NCBI GenBank assembly: GCA_022825235.1
Contig: JAJDYI010000038.1
Location: 1 to 43,925, forward strand
Source of the DNA: Alphaproteobacteria bacterium
Lineage (GTDB): Bacteria; Pseudomonadota; Alphaproteobacteria; TMED109
Direction of reading: 5' to 3'
DNA length: 43,925 nucleotides
The notes beneath the pieces are model-generated. The model saw nothing but the letters and a program-made list of their open reading frames with translations. It ran no database searches and was not told where the DNA came from. The position numbers and the translations under genes were made by a program. Shown here piece by piece: positions 8,670 to 17,421 of the stretch. The first letter of the stretch is position 1; each line of letters starts with the position of its first letter.

Positions 8670-8799
8670 CTAATATATGGAGAGGGTTCAAGATTTTTTC
8701 AACGTCTGGGGCTCACATACCCGATTACCCAACAGCCCGGCGGCTCTCGTGCGATCCGGCACACTGTTCCACTGCAGGCAAGCTCAGGATGCTCGCGCG

Positions 8800-10233
8800 C
8801 TAGCGTTTCCCGCCGAAGCCGGCGCTCAGATCGTCGCGTCGCAGCACGCCACCCATGCCTTCGTGGGCCGGACCAAAGAACGCGCCCGTCACCGTGCCGG
8901 CGTCGCCACCGGTCTGCACGAAAGTGTTGCCCTGCACCTCGATGACGTAGCGCAGATCGCCGTCGTTCCAGACGGTGCCGGTGCCAAGCGCGCCCGGCGC
9001 CGCATCGGCCGCCCACTGCTCCAGCCCTGTGAAGACAGCCGTACCGAGCATCGACGTCAAATCGACTGACAGATCGGCGGCGCCGGCGACGGCCTCCACC
9101 CCGGGCGTGAAGCCGACCAGCCGGCCGGACCAGTTGACGCTGCCCGAGAGTGCGGTGTTGTCCTTGATAGCGGTGCCGGGTGTCGGTCCGGTCGCCCAGG
9201 GCTGCGACAGGCCGTTCCTGAGCGCGGCGCCAAATGCGATCTCGCCACCTTCCGAGCCGAGCGCGCCGCGCACGTGCAGGGAGGTGTCGGCCCAGTTCTC
9301 CAGGTCCTCAGCAATGCCGTTTTGCGTGGTTTTCGGCTTGAGGTGGCCGTACGCTGCCAGCAGGGCTTCGCGATCGAGCGGGTGCAGGATGTGTTCCGTC
9401 AGTTCCTCGCTGCCTCCACCCACCATGATCGTCTCCGGGAAGCGGGCGGGGTCCACATGGTTGCGGCCCAGCAAGTGAATGAGCTCGTGCGCGATGACGC
9501 CCAGCCTCTTGAGCCCCGAGGTTCGGGTGTGGTCCACCAGGACCCGGCCGGCCACATATTCGAATCTGACGGGCACCGCCGGATCCCCGGTCGGCACCGC
9601 CGAAATGACCGGTTCCGCCAAGCCGATGTCCTCGCCGTTCGACGGCATGGCATTCACCGGCCAGTCCTCCTGCGGTGCGAACGTGACATGTATCCAGCCA
9701 TCTGCAGGTTGAAGCGCGCCGGCGGGTGCAGGGACCGGGCTGAACTGCAATTGCCAGTTCGGGGGCAGGGCCGCGTTGATCGCCTGGACCACGCGAACCG
9801 TCTCGTCGACCAGCGCCGGCGGGGTGCCATCAGCCACGTAGACAGTCGGTGGCTCGGGGCGGAAACGCAGGAGCGGGACCTCGAGAATCGTATCGACGGG
9901 CATGCCCTCCTCTTCCCTGGTCGGGGGCAGGGAGGAATCCGCTTCCAGGTAGGCGATCAGCTCGGCGGCTCCGACGCCATCCTGCACCGAGCCGTGAGAG
10001 ATCCTGACGTCGCCGTGACGGGCAGCCTGCGCCAACGCGCCGGCCGGTGGCCCGACGTCGGCCCCCACGTGCAGCGAGCTCTCCAGCGGCACGACCGGCG
10101 CCTGGCCCGCCTGGAGCGGCGTTTGGAGCGGCAGCTCGGGACTGCCCGAAACGGATGCATCTTCCATCCGTTCGGCGCAGGCGGCCAGAGAGACGACAAC
10201 ACTCAGGCCGAGGTACGTCAGCAAGTTCCTAAT
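8800..10233 (-). CDS. Surface lipoprotein: metzincin-like metalloprotease domain plus TbpB-like beta-barrel
   Basis: The N-terminus has a lipoprotein signal peptide (LGLSVVVSLAAC; lipid Cys 16 counted from TTG 10224). Counted the same way, residues 246-256 read HELIHLLGRNH, an exact HExxHxxGxxH metzincin zinc site, followed by ETIM as a possible Met-turn. The last ~165 residues are a TbpB-type eight-stranded barrel ending GAFFGPAHEGMGG and FGGKR, as in transferrin-binding-protein B-like lipoproteins exported by Slam. The protein is thus likely a surface-displayed protease; substrate unknown. The start may be TTG 10224 or, better for the signal peptide (M-R-N-L-L-T), ATT 10233 with AAAGG 9 nt upstream. 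A Slam gene is present at 40847-42241 but not adjacent. Confidence 0.8.
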   Translation of the reverse strand: MRNLLTYLGLSVVVSLAACAERMEDASVSGSPELPLQTPLQAGQAPVVPLESSLHVGADVGPPAGALAQAARHGDVRISHGSVQDGVGAAELIAYLEADSSLPPTREEEGMPVDTILEVPLLRFRPEPPTVYVADGTPPALVDETVRVVQAINAALPPNWQLQFSPVPAPAGALQPADGWIHVTFAPQEDWPVNAMPSNGEDIGLAEPVISAVPTGDPAVPVRFEYVAGRVLVDHTRTSGLKRLGVIAHELIHLLGRNHVDPARFPETIMVGGGSEELTEHILHPLDREALLAAYGHLKPKTTQNGIAEDLENWADTSLHVRGALGSEGGEIAFGAALRNGLSQPWATGPTPGTAIKDNTALSGSVNWSGRLVGFTPGVEAVAGAADLSVDLTSMLGTAVFTGLEQWAADAAPGALGTGTVWNDGDLRYVIEVQGNTFVQTGGDAGTVTGAFFGPAHEGMGGVLRRDDLSAGFGGKR

Positions 10234-10409
10234 GGCACGGCACCTTTGCGAGTACGGGCACGAAACGGCAGAGCCTTCCGGCTACGAAATGACTTGCCGA
10301 ACGCAAATTCTGGACTTCGACTTCCCCGGTTATCGATGCCAGCTGAAGTTGGTCGCGGGTTCCCGGCGGTGGCACACAGCCCCCGCCGGCAAGGGGCGCA
10401 CGTCACCCG

Positions 10410-11735
10410 CTAGGGAAATGGGTCGCTCCGTCCCACCGCGACCCAGACCATGGCGTCCTCGATGAGGAGACGCCGGGCCACGCGGCGGACCTCCTCGACC
10501 GTGACGCCTTCTACCAGTCCGTTACGGCGCTCGAGGTAGTCGATACCCAAATCGTTCGTCTGCATCGCCACGAGGAAACCGGCGATCTCGGACGTGCTGT
10601 CGAGCGCCAGCGGAAACGAGCCTGTGATGTAGCGCTTGGCATCGGCAAGCTCCTCGGCGGTCAGGCCCTCCGTCGCCGTTCGCCGGATCACGTCCCGCAC
10701 CACCGCAACCGTCTCCCCGGCGCTCTGATCACGCGTCGAGGTGGCGCCAATCAAGAGGGGGGCGCGCTTCGCGTCGGCCAAGTACGTGTAGATGCTGTAG
10801 GCGAGACCGCGTTTTCCCCTGACTTCGCGTTCTAGCCGCGTCTCCGGCATGCTGCCGCCCAAGACTGCATTCAGCACGAAGGCCGGGAAGAAATCCGCGT
10901 CGTTGCGGGCGATCCCGGAGAGTCCAAACACGAGCTCCGTCTGCGGGATGTCCATCGGGACGTACACGCTCTGCCCCTCGAAGCTCCCGGGTTCTGGCAT
11001 GTCCTCCGGCAGACCACCGACTGCAAGATCGCCGAAGGCGAGATCGAGCACCTGAGCCAATGCCGCCGCGTCAATGTCGCCCGCAACACCGACGGTCAGC
11101 CGCCCGCGGACCAGGCGCTCCTCCGCCGCCGCGCGCAGATCTTCCACGCCGATTTCCGCAAGACTCGCCTGCGTCCCGTCGGTCGGGCGACCGTACGGCC
11201 CGTCACCGAACACCAGGGAAAACCAGCGGGCACGCCCGAGGCTCCCGGGACGGGTTTCGTTCTGGGCGCGGACGGCCTCGAGCTGGCTGCGGATGCGGGC
11301 GACCGGTTCGTGGTCAAAACGCGGCCGCGCCAGCGCGTGCCCGAGCAACTCCGCGGCCTCCATGACGTTCTCGCTCAGCGTGTGCAGGGTACCGTACAAG
11401 CTGTCGCGTCCCGCCGAGACGGATAGCCCGATCGCCCGATCGTCCAGGCGCTCGCGAAACGCGACCGAGTCGTAGGGACCGGCGCCCTCGTCGAGCAGCG
11501 CGGTCATGAACTGTGACAGTCCCTCCTGGCCGGGCGCGTCGAGAGCCGCGCCGCCGGCAAAGCGAAACGCCAGGGAAACGATCGGGAGCGACGAATCCCG
11601 GCGCAGCCAGGCCTCGGTCCCCAGCGGCGATACCACCACCTCGTTCGGGGCGGAATCGGCCGCCACGCCTGCGCACGGAAAGGCGAGGCTTCCCGCGAGC
11701 ACGACCGCAGCGAGGGTTTGCCCGCGGCGCATCAC
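10410..11735 (-). CDS. M16 peptidase-like protein, inactive-subunit type
   Basis: A 441-residue periplasmic M16 (pitrilysin/insulinase) family protein with an N-terminal signal peptide (LAAVVLAGSLAFPCAGVAA). The zinc motif HxxEH is missing: the corresponding segment reads GLSQFMTALLDEG. The C-terminal M16 domain with LEREVRGKRGLAYSI is well kept. It therefore looks like the non-catalytic partner of the upstream active subunit, a common two-gene arrangement in proteobacteria. Its ATG overlaps the stop of the active subunit by 4 bp, implying co-translation. Together they should form a peptide-degrading clamshell in the periplasm. Confidence 0.88.
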   Translation of the reverse strand: MMRRGQTLAAVVLAGSLAFPCAGVAADSAPNEVVVSPLGTEAWLRRDSSLPIVSLAFRFAGGAALDAPGQEGLSQFMTALLDEGAGPYDSVAFRERLDDRAIGLSVSAGRDSLYGTLHTLSENVMEAAELLGHALARPRFDHEPVARIRSQLEAVRAQNETRPGSLGRARWFSLVFGDGPYGRPTDGTQASLAEIGVEDLRAAAEERLVRGRLTVGVAGDIDAAALAQVLDLAFGDLAVGGLPEDMPEPGSFEGQSVYVPMDIPQTELVFGLSGIARNDADFFPAFVLNAVLGGSMPETRLEREVRGKRGLAYSIYTYLADAKRAPLLIGATSTRDQSAGETVAVVRDVIRRTATEGLTAEELADAKRYITGSFPLALDSTSEIAGFLVAMQTNDLGIDYLERRNGLVEGVTVEEVRRVARRLLIEDAMVWVAVGRSDPFP

Positions 11736-13150
11736 TCGGCACGCTCCGGCCTGAGAATGCCCGTCACCGTTACCGGATCGTCCAGGAGGTTGCGGGCGGC
11801 GTCGGCCACCTCGGCGACCGTGATCGAGCGAACCAGATCAATGTAGCCGTCGATGTCCTCCAGCGTGCCACCCTTGATGAGGGTTCTCCCGACGAAATCG
11901 GCGGTGCCGGAGACATCGTCGCGGGCGTAGATCTCCCCGGCGGCAAACCGGTAGGCGGCGCGCTCGACCTCCCGTTGCGCCACGCCCGCCTCGGCCACCC
12001 GCTCGAGCTCGGCGTTCACCGCGGCCTCGAGGTCCGCGAGGTCCGTACCGTCCGTGGGCATCGCGTACACGAGGAAAAACCCTCCGTCCCGGTTGTCGCC
12101 GCCAAAGTAGGCGCCGGCCGACAGGGCGATCTTGCGGTCGACGACGAGCGCCCGGCGAAGGCGGCCGGAAGCCCCGCCAAGCACCGCCGCGAGGACGTCG
12201 AGGGTGGCCGCCTCGCGTTCGGCACCCGCGAAGTAGCCCTTCGCCTGATACTGCCGCGACCACCGGGGGCGGACGATCCGTGGGTCTTCCATCTCGACGG
12301 TCACGCGAGCCCGATGCGGGGGTTCCGCCGGCCTCGACGGCACCGGCTCACCGCCCGCCGGCACGGCGCCGAACGTCCGTTCGGCAAGCGGGCGCAGCGA
12401 CTCCGCGTCGATGTCGCCCGCAACGACCAGCAGGGCGTTGGCCGGTCCGTAGTGGCGGCGATAGTACGTCTCCACCTGTTCCTGGGTGAGGGCTTCGATC
12501 TCGTGGCGCCAGCCGATGAGTGGGCGGCCGTAGGGATGGGCCTGCCACGACGCTGCGCGGAGCTGCTCCCGAAACAGGCCCGACGGCGAGTTTTCGGTCC
12601 GTTGCAGGCGCTCCTCGAGGACGACCTGCCGTTCGGCCTCGAAGTTCTCCGTCTCGAACACCACCCCGGTCATGCGATCGGCCTCGAGGCGCATCACGGT
12701 CTCCAGGCGGTCACGCGCGATGGTGGCGTAATAGGCGGTGACGTCGGCCGCCGTGTAGGCATTCGTGCTGCCTCCGTTCCGGCCAATGATCCGCTTGTAC
12801 TCCCCCTCCTCGGTGCTGGACGTGCCATTGAACATCAGATGTTCGATGAAGTGCGCCATGCCTGATTGCCCAGGCGGGTCGTCGGCCGCGCCAAACGCGT
12901 AGTACACCGCGTGGTGCACCACGCCGGGCCGTTCCATAGGCACGGCCACCACCCGCATACCGTTGGCCAGCACGAACGATTCGGCACCGAGGCCATCGGC
13001 GGCGGGCGCCCCTGGCAACCCGAGCCACACCCCGAGAATGACGGCGGCCCGCAGGCGTGGGCGCCATCGCGTCCGCGACGTTCCCGGGCCGGATGTCGGC
13101 GGCGCGGGGACGGCACGGCATCTCTGACCGGCATAAGGATCGGTGATCAC
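11732..13150 (-). CDS. M16 zinc metallopeptidase, active subunit
   Basis: A 472-residue M16 family zinc protease. The inverted zinc motif is H100-F-I-E103-H104, with the distal Glu in ERQVVLEE at residues 173-180. The RNGGSTNAYTAADVTAY segment is typical of the family. A signal peptide lies unusually far in (hydrophobic AAVILGVWLGLPGAPA at about 35-50). The true start may be later than 13150, but no alternative in-frame start was found, so the N-terminus is uncertain. It is translationally coupled to the inactive subunit downstream. Confidence 0.88.
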   Translation of the reverse strand: MITDPYAGQRCRAVPAPPTSGPGTSRTRWRPRLRAAVILGVWLGLPGAPAADGLGAESFVLANGMRVVAVPMERPGVVHHAVYYAFGAADDPPGQSGMAHFIEHLMFNGTSSTEEGEYKRIIGRNGGSTNAYTAADVTAYYATIARDRLETVMRLEADRMTGVVFETENFEAERQVVLEERLQRTENSPSGLFREQLRAASWQAHPYGRPLIGWRHEIEALTQEQVETYYRRHYGPANALLVVAGDIDAESLRPLAERTFGAVPAGGEPVPSRPAEPPHRARVTVEMEDPRIVRPRWSRQYQAKGYFAGAEREAATLDVLAAVLGGASGRLRRALVVDRKIALSAGAYFGGDNRDGGFFLVYAMPTDGTDLADLEAAVNAELERVAEAGVAQREVERAAYRFAAGEIYARDDVSGTADFVGRTLIKGGTLEDIDGYIDLVRSITVAEVADAARNLLDDPVTVTGILRPERAE

Positions 13151-13309
13151 CGCGGCTGTTCTCCCTGGCGTTGCTTCGGCTGAGAAGAGGGACGATAGAC
13201 CACCCGGTCGCGGGACGGGCGCGGCTCGACCGCAACCTGCGCCAGCCCGCTTTCCCCGCCTGCCATGCGGCGCCGCAAAACTGCCGTGCCCTGACCCTGA
13301 CGACCGGCA

Positions 13310-13576
13310 GGATCACACCCCTGCCCCACCGCGCGTAGCTCTCTGCAGCCCGTTTGGCCACCGTCAGCGACACGCTCACGACTTCCAGGGCCAGACCATC
13401 GATCAACCCAGCCGTTTCGCTGCCACGACCCCGCCGTTCCGCAACCACCAGTGCCTCGGCAACCGTCACCACCGACAGGACGAGCTGGCTTCCGCAGCCA
13501 ATGCTTCAGCACAGATGGCAGTCTCCGGCTCATTCAGTGGGACGGCCATCAAGGCTGACATTTCGGTTGCGATCAC
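13310..13576 (-). pseudogene. Frameshifted VapC-type PIN toxin
   Basis: The GTG at 13576 overlaps the antitoxin stop (GTGA), as in a normal phd-vapC pair. The first frame reads V-I-A-T-E-M-SALMAVPLNEPE, which matches a VapC N-terminus except that I-D-T-S has become T-E-M-S, losing the first catalytic Asp. A frameshift near 13490 moves the reading to VTVAEALVVAERRGRGSETA and ESYARWGRG, the PIN middle region. After that the homology breaks up. The toxin is dead while its antitoxin is intact. Confidence 0.7.
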
Positions 13577-13830
13577 CTCGGCAGGCCGTCATCGTCGTAA
13601 AGGAAGTCCTGGCTGCGAGCCGCATCGGCACCTTCGGTACGTTTCTCCTCGGCCGCAGCCTGCATAGCCGCAATTGCCGCGCGCCGAACCTTCGCGTGGG
13701 GAGGCGACTGTACCGGAACCAGCCTGACCGCCGGCTTGCCATGGCGGGTAAGCACCACCTTGTCGCCCGCCTCGGCACGGCGGACCAAGGCAGTCAGTCG
13801 TGCTTTCGCTTCGCTAACCGAGACCCGCAC
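13573..13830 (-). CDS. Phd-family antitoxin with a dead partner
   Basis: About 85 residues beginning M-R-V-S-V-S-EAKARLTALV, with the Phd/YefM hallmark LTRHGKPAVRLVPV. GTG at 13830 is preferred because GGGGG lies about 6 nt upstream; a longer frame from ATG 13866 adds 12 residues unlike the family. The downstream VapC is frameshifted, so this is an orphan antitoxin. It could still repress its own promoter or neutralise a related toxin, as several other VapC proteins are encoded nearby. Confidence 0.78.
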   Translation of the reverse strand: MRVSVSEAKARLTALVRRAEAGDKVVLTRHGKPAVRLVPVQSPPHAKVRRAAIAAMQAAAEEKRTEGADAARSQDFLYDDDGLPR

Positions 13831-13846
13831 TGGTTTGCCCCCGCAA

Positions 13847-14790
13847 GTACCCGAGGAATCGATCATACGGACTAAGGATCAGGGCACCCATGGGCACTAC
13901 TGGTACTCCTGCCAGCGAATCGGGAACCGCGTTGTCGACCGCTACATCGGCCGGGACACACCTGAACTCCGCACGCGTATCGAGGCCGCCGAAACACAGC
14001 GCGAACATCAAAAGGCACTCGCTAAGCGATGTGCCAGCTTGGTCGCGCAACTACGTGCTGCAGCCCTCCCGGCCCTGGATCGCCAAACCGGAAAGGTCCT
14101 GCACGCCATGGCACGAGTCGGCACGTTTCGTCTGGGCGGCACGCTAGTTGGAACCCACGCATTTCGCCTCTGCAGCGCAGAGCTTGGCGTGAGCCTGGCC
14201 GAAGCACTGGCCGTCACTGAGGATGTCGACGTCCCCGCTCTTGAAGGACTCAAACTCGTCATTCATGACCAGGTCAATCCATCGCTCGCGGATACCTTCA
14301 GGGATCTCAAGCTCTCACCGGCTCCGAGCCTCGACCGCAGGAACAGACCGACGTGGTGGGCGATGGAGGGGGGCGGTACCATGGTGGAATTTCTCGCGCC
14401 AAAAAAGCGTGAAACCGACGACATCCTCATGCTGGAACCCCTTGGGGTCTATGCACAGGCACTCTCCTTCCTGAATTTTCTGATTGCCGAACCCATCTCC
14501 GCGGTCAGCCTCTATCGAAACGGCGTTCTCGTTCAAATTCCACGACCGGAACGTTATGCCGTCCACAAGCTGATCGTCGCCCAACACCGGCCCATCGGCT
14601 CAGAAGCGAAGGCCAAAAAGACGTTGCTCAGGCAGAACTGCTGGTCAAGGCCCTAGCCGAAGATCGCCCGTTCGCGCTTGACGAAGCCTTCCAACTCGCC
14701 ATGGCCGCAGGCCCCAAACGGCGGGATTCGATCAAGAAATCGCTCAAACAAAAGCCGCTTATGGCGAAACTGATTCAGCACCCGCCGTAA
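13847..14790 (+). pseudogene. GSU2403-type nucleotidyltransferase (NTP_transf_8), 5'-truncated and frameshifted
   Basis: The frame opens without a good start and reads GTHGHYWYSCQRIGNRVVDR, then YIGRDTPELRTRIEAAE, matching the N-terminal part of the NTP_transf_8 family after its first ~40 residues. A nucleotidyltransferase core follows with VTEDVDVPALEGL (acidic D-x-D-type site) and MVEFLAPKKRE. The frame ends early at 14656. Dropping one base position at the AAAAA run near 14622 restores KDVAQAELLVKALAEDRPFA and the normal C-terminus, ending at TAA 14788-14790. The 5' end is cut where the antitoxin gene begins on the other strand. It is probably nonfunctional unless the A-run is a sequencing error or a slippage site. 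Confidence 0.72.
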
Positions 14791-14958
14791 TGGCGAAGCG
14801 GTGAACCACGAGAACTTGGCCCGAGGGACAGACGAGCCGCACGTACGCTCCGCTGCTCGATCGGGTCCGGAGGCGTCTCGGGTCGGCGGGCACGGCACCG
14901 AACGCGCCCAGGATGCGCGTTCACGAGGCTTCCGGAAGGACGCTGCCCAGACCTCGCT

Positions 14959-15300
14959 CTACCGTCGACTGGAAGCCGGCTTGGCATTATCGTCCTCGAG
15001 GAACGATGCGGCTTCATCGCGATCCGGCACCGGGTGGTCAGGGTCCTGCAATTCGTCTTTCAACCGGAGCATTCGGTCCCACATGCCCGCCCATCGATAG
15101 ACCTTCGCCATAGCCGCTTGCGGCAACAGCGGCTTCGACTTGGTCGGCGTGCCCGCGAACACCTCGAAGATAATTTCCGCTTCTTCGACCGTCTGTGCCG
15201 ACATGATTAATTGCTTCGTGGCCTCGCCGTCGCCATTAGCATTTCGGGCTCTGCGGCGCGCGCTCTGCCGCCGCCAGGGTGTGACAAAAATGGAGGCCAC
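14959..15300 (-). CDS. Hypothetical protein, possibly a remnant
   Basis: A 113-residue frame. The middle (MSAQTVEEAEIIFEVFAGTP, KPLLPQAAMAKVYRW, MWDRMLRLKDEL) has a protein-like, helix-rich composition, but I recognise no family. It lies between the nucleotidyltransferase pseudogene and the ATPase gene, on the opposite strand. The conserved-looking part would start at MSAQT, near 15200. It may be a fragment of a larger lost gene. Confidence 0.3.
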   Translation of the reverse strand: MASIFVTPWRRQSARRRARNANGDGEATKQLIMSAQTVEEAEIIFEVFAGTPTKSKPLLPQAAMAKVYRWAGMWDRMLRLKDELQDPDHPVPDRDEAASFLEDDNAKPASSRR

Positions 15301-15554
15301 GCGAACATCACCTGAGCAATTCGGAAAAACGAAGGCGCGAGTTTAGTGGGAGAAACCTGACTGTCATCCAACGCTGTCCGCGCACAAGGGGTCAAAGACA
15401 TCTGAAACTCACCAACGCCAACCCATCTACTTCACGACACAGGCTGATGTGAAAGGCGGATATTCCGGCGGGCACGCATCCCGGACGGGGCCTTCACCCA
15501 GCGATATTTCGCCAGGATATAACCAGCCTGCCCCTGCATCTATCCTTGCATTAT

Positions 15555-15564
15555 TGTCATGACA
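15555..15564. promoter_or_regulatory. Short palindrome upstream of the ATPase gene
   Basis: TGTCATGACA is a perfect 10-bp palindrome 16 nt before the ATPase ATG. TGTCA/TGACA palindromes also occur just upstream of two other AAA/DUF4143 genes here (23321-23355, 26758-26770). It may be an operator. Confidence 0.3.
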
Positions 15565-15580
15565 TGCCATATATACGAGG

Positions 15581-16744
15581 ATGATACCGCGTCAGAAATC
15601 GCAACTCGTTTGCGCTCGGCTGGATCAGTTCCCGGCCGTAGCTCTCCTCGGCCCGCGCCAAACAGGCAAGACCACGCTGGCCGGGCTTGTCGCCGAAGAG
15701 CGAGCGAGCACCTATCTCGACCTTGAGAACACAGCGGACCGCGAGAAGCTGAGCGATGCCGCATTTTACCTGTCCGGGCACGAAGAGGAACTGGTGGTCC
15801 TCGACGAGGTGCAGCGGGTGCCGGAACTGTTCCAGACTCTTCGCGGCCTAATTGACAAGGGGCGCCGCCGCAACATCCGCGCGGGCCGGTTTCTGCTTCT
15901 CGGTTCGGCCTCAATCGACCTGCTCAAGCAATCGGGAGAATCCCTTGCTGGCCGTATCGCCTATATCGAGCTGGGGCCGTTCAATGTTCTCGAAGTCGAC
16001 GCCGCTGCGCACGAGAAGCTCTGGGTCCGAGGCGGTTTCCCGGACAGCTTTCTCGCCAAAAGCGACGAAGCCAGCGTAGTCTGGCGGTCGAATTTCGTCC
16101 GCACGTACCTGGAGCGCGACATTCCGCAGCTGGGGCCGCGCGTGCCGGCGGAAACGCTGCGCCGCTTCTGGACCATGCTGGCCCATATGCAGGGCGGCTT
16201 GCTCAACGCGGCCCAGCTCGCACGTGGGCTTGCCGTCGATGGCAAGACGGTCGCCCGCTATCTCGACCTGCTTGTCGATCTCCTGCTGGTACGACGCCTG
16301 CAACCCTTCCACGTCAATGTCGGCAAGCGCCTGGTGAAATCCCCGAAGGTCTACGTACGCGACAGCGGTATCGTCCACACGCTGCTCGGCCTCGATGACC
16401 GGGATGCCGTACTGGGGCACCCGGTCGCTGGTGGGAGTTGGGAGGGGTTTGTGCTGGAAAACCTCCTTAGCGTAGCCCCGGAGCGTGTAAAGCCATGGTT
16501 CTACCGAACCGCTGCCGGCGCCGAAATCGACCTAGTGCTCCAGATGCCTGGCGGCGACCTGTGGGCGGTGGAAATCAAGCGCGGTCTCGCCCCGAGGCTC
16601 GACAAGGGGTTTCACCACGCGCGGCAGGACCTCAATCCGAAGCGCTCCTTCGTCGTGTATTCGGGCGTCGAGCGATACCCCAAAGGCGAGGACGTCGAAG
16701 TGATCGGTCTAGGGGAGCTGGCGTCCCTCCTCGCTACGGTTTGA
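15581..16744 (+). CDS. AAA ATPase with DUF4143 (AAA_14 family), intact
   Basis: A 387-residue protein. Walker A is G24-PRQTGK-TT; Walker B is LVVLDE (D75, E76). Then comes the AAA_14 core, a winged-helix segment (LARGLAVDGKTVARYLDLLVD), and the C-terminal DUF4143 domain with GSWEGFVLENLL and AGAEIDLVLQ plus VEIKRG, a PD-(D/E)xK-like E-I-D..E-I-K arrangement. The family is widespread and common among TA genes and mobile DNA; its function is not established. The pseudogene at 36386-37190 is a close relative. The frame is complete. The bases just before ATG 15581 are TACGAGG, so the purine-rich site is unusually close to the start. Confidence 0.88.
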   Translation: MIPRQKSQLVCARLDQFPAVALLGPRQTGKTTLAGLVAEERASTYLDLENTADREKLSDAAFYLSGHEEELVVLDEVQRVPELFQTLRGLIDKGRRRNIRAGRFLLLGSASIDLLKQSGESLAGRIAYIELGPFNVLEVDAAAHEKLWVRGGFPDSFLAKSDEASVVWRSNFVRTYLERDIPQLGPRVPAETLRRFWTMLAHMQGGLLNAAQLARGLAVDGKTVARYLDLLVDLLLVRRLQPFHVNVGKRLVKSPKVYVRDSGIVHTLLGLDDRDAVLGHPVAGGSWEGFVLENLLSVAPERVKPWFYRTAAGAEIDLVLQMPGGDLWAVEIKRGLAPRLDKGFHHARQDLNPKRSFVVYSGVERYPKGEDVEVIGLGELASLLATV

Positions 16745-17080
16745 GCTGTCGAGCAATCCGGCATGCCGTTCTGCGTCCTCCCCGCCGCAGCAGCTACTCG
16801 TCGAAGCGGATTACCCCCGGATGCACCGGGACGAATCGGTGTCGTTTCCGAAACCGGTCCGACACTGCTCCCGGCGGTCCGGCTCCTGTTGCTGAGGAGC
16901 GTTGCAGCCCTGCCGCCGCTAGGTTGGCCGACTTATGTCGAATAGCTGACAGCCCGCGCTGCCAGCTTCCGATCCGTTTCGCGGATCACGGGAGTCGGCC
17001 GACCTGAACACTCCCTTCGAAGACGATGATGCGGTGGATGTCGACCATCTGAATTCCCGCCAAGAGGTTCCGACTCGGCC
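16745..17080 (+). pseudogene. Probable HigB (RelE-like) toxin remnant
   Basis: Across about 16890-17056, pieces in different frames resemble a HigB C-terminal half: AARLADLCRI (compare the LADL segment of HigB), and [12 protein letters not shown] at about 17011-17046 (compare FRFEDGDAxDVEIVDYH). It sits directly upstream of a HigA remnant, in the usual higB-higA order. No continuous frame remains. The stretch from 16745 to 16890 shows nothing clear. Confidence 0.45.
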
Positions 17081-17364
17081 ATGCGCAACCCGGTGCACCC
17101 CGGCGCGATTGTGCGCGAGGACTGCCTGAAGCCCTTGGGCTTGTCTGTGACCCAAGGAGCGCGGCACCTAGGTGTGTCGGTCGACAGACACTGTCCGATC
17201 TTGTGAACGAGAAGGCTGCCATTTCCATCGAAATGGCCTATCGCCTGTCCAAGGCGTTTGGGTCCACTCCCGAAACCTGGCTGAGAATGCAGCTGGCCTT
17301 CGAGCTGGCGCAATCGCGCCACCTTGAGGAGGCCATCCAGTTTGAACAAGTCGCGGCTACCTAG
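17081..17364 (+). pseudogene. Frameshifted HigA-type antitoxin
   Basis: ATG 17081 begins [24 protein letters not shown], a typical HigA start. The frame stops after [12 protein letters not shown] one-base shift near 17188 gives [20 protein letters not shown] and RLSKAFGSTPETWLRMQ, the HTH core and C-terminus, ending TAG 17362-17364. The gene is therefore broken in the middle of the Cro/C1-type HTH. An intact HigBA pair from the same family is at 39013-39594. Confidence 0.75.
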
Positions 17365-17421
17365 GAGTTCAGATCAGCCGTGGCCCAATGTTCAACGAGG
17401 CGGTCACTTGCGCCCTGACCG

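Noticed and set aside
9274-10413. Plus-strand 379-residue frame
   Set aside because: A shadow of the metzincin/TbpB lipoprotein gene; the composition is that of an antisense frame.
11513-12865. Plus-strand 450-residue frame
   Set aside because: Antisense shadow of the two M16 peptidase genes, which carry real zinc-site motifs and signal peptides.
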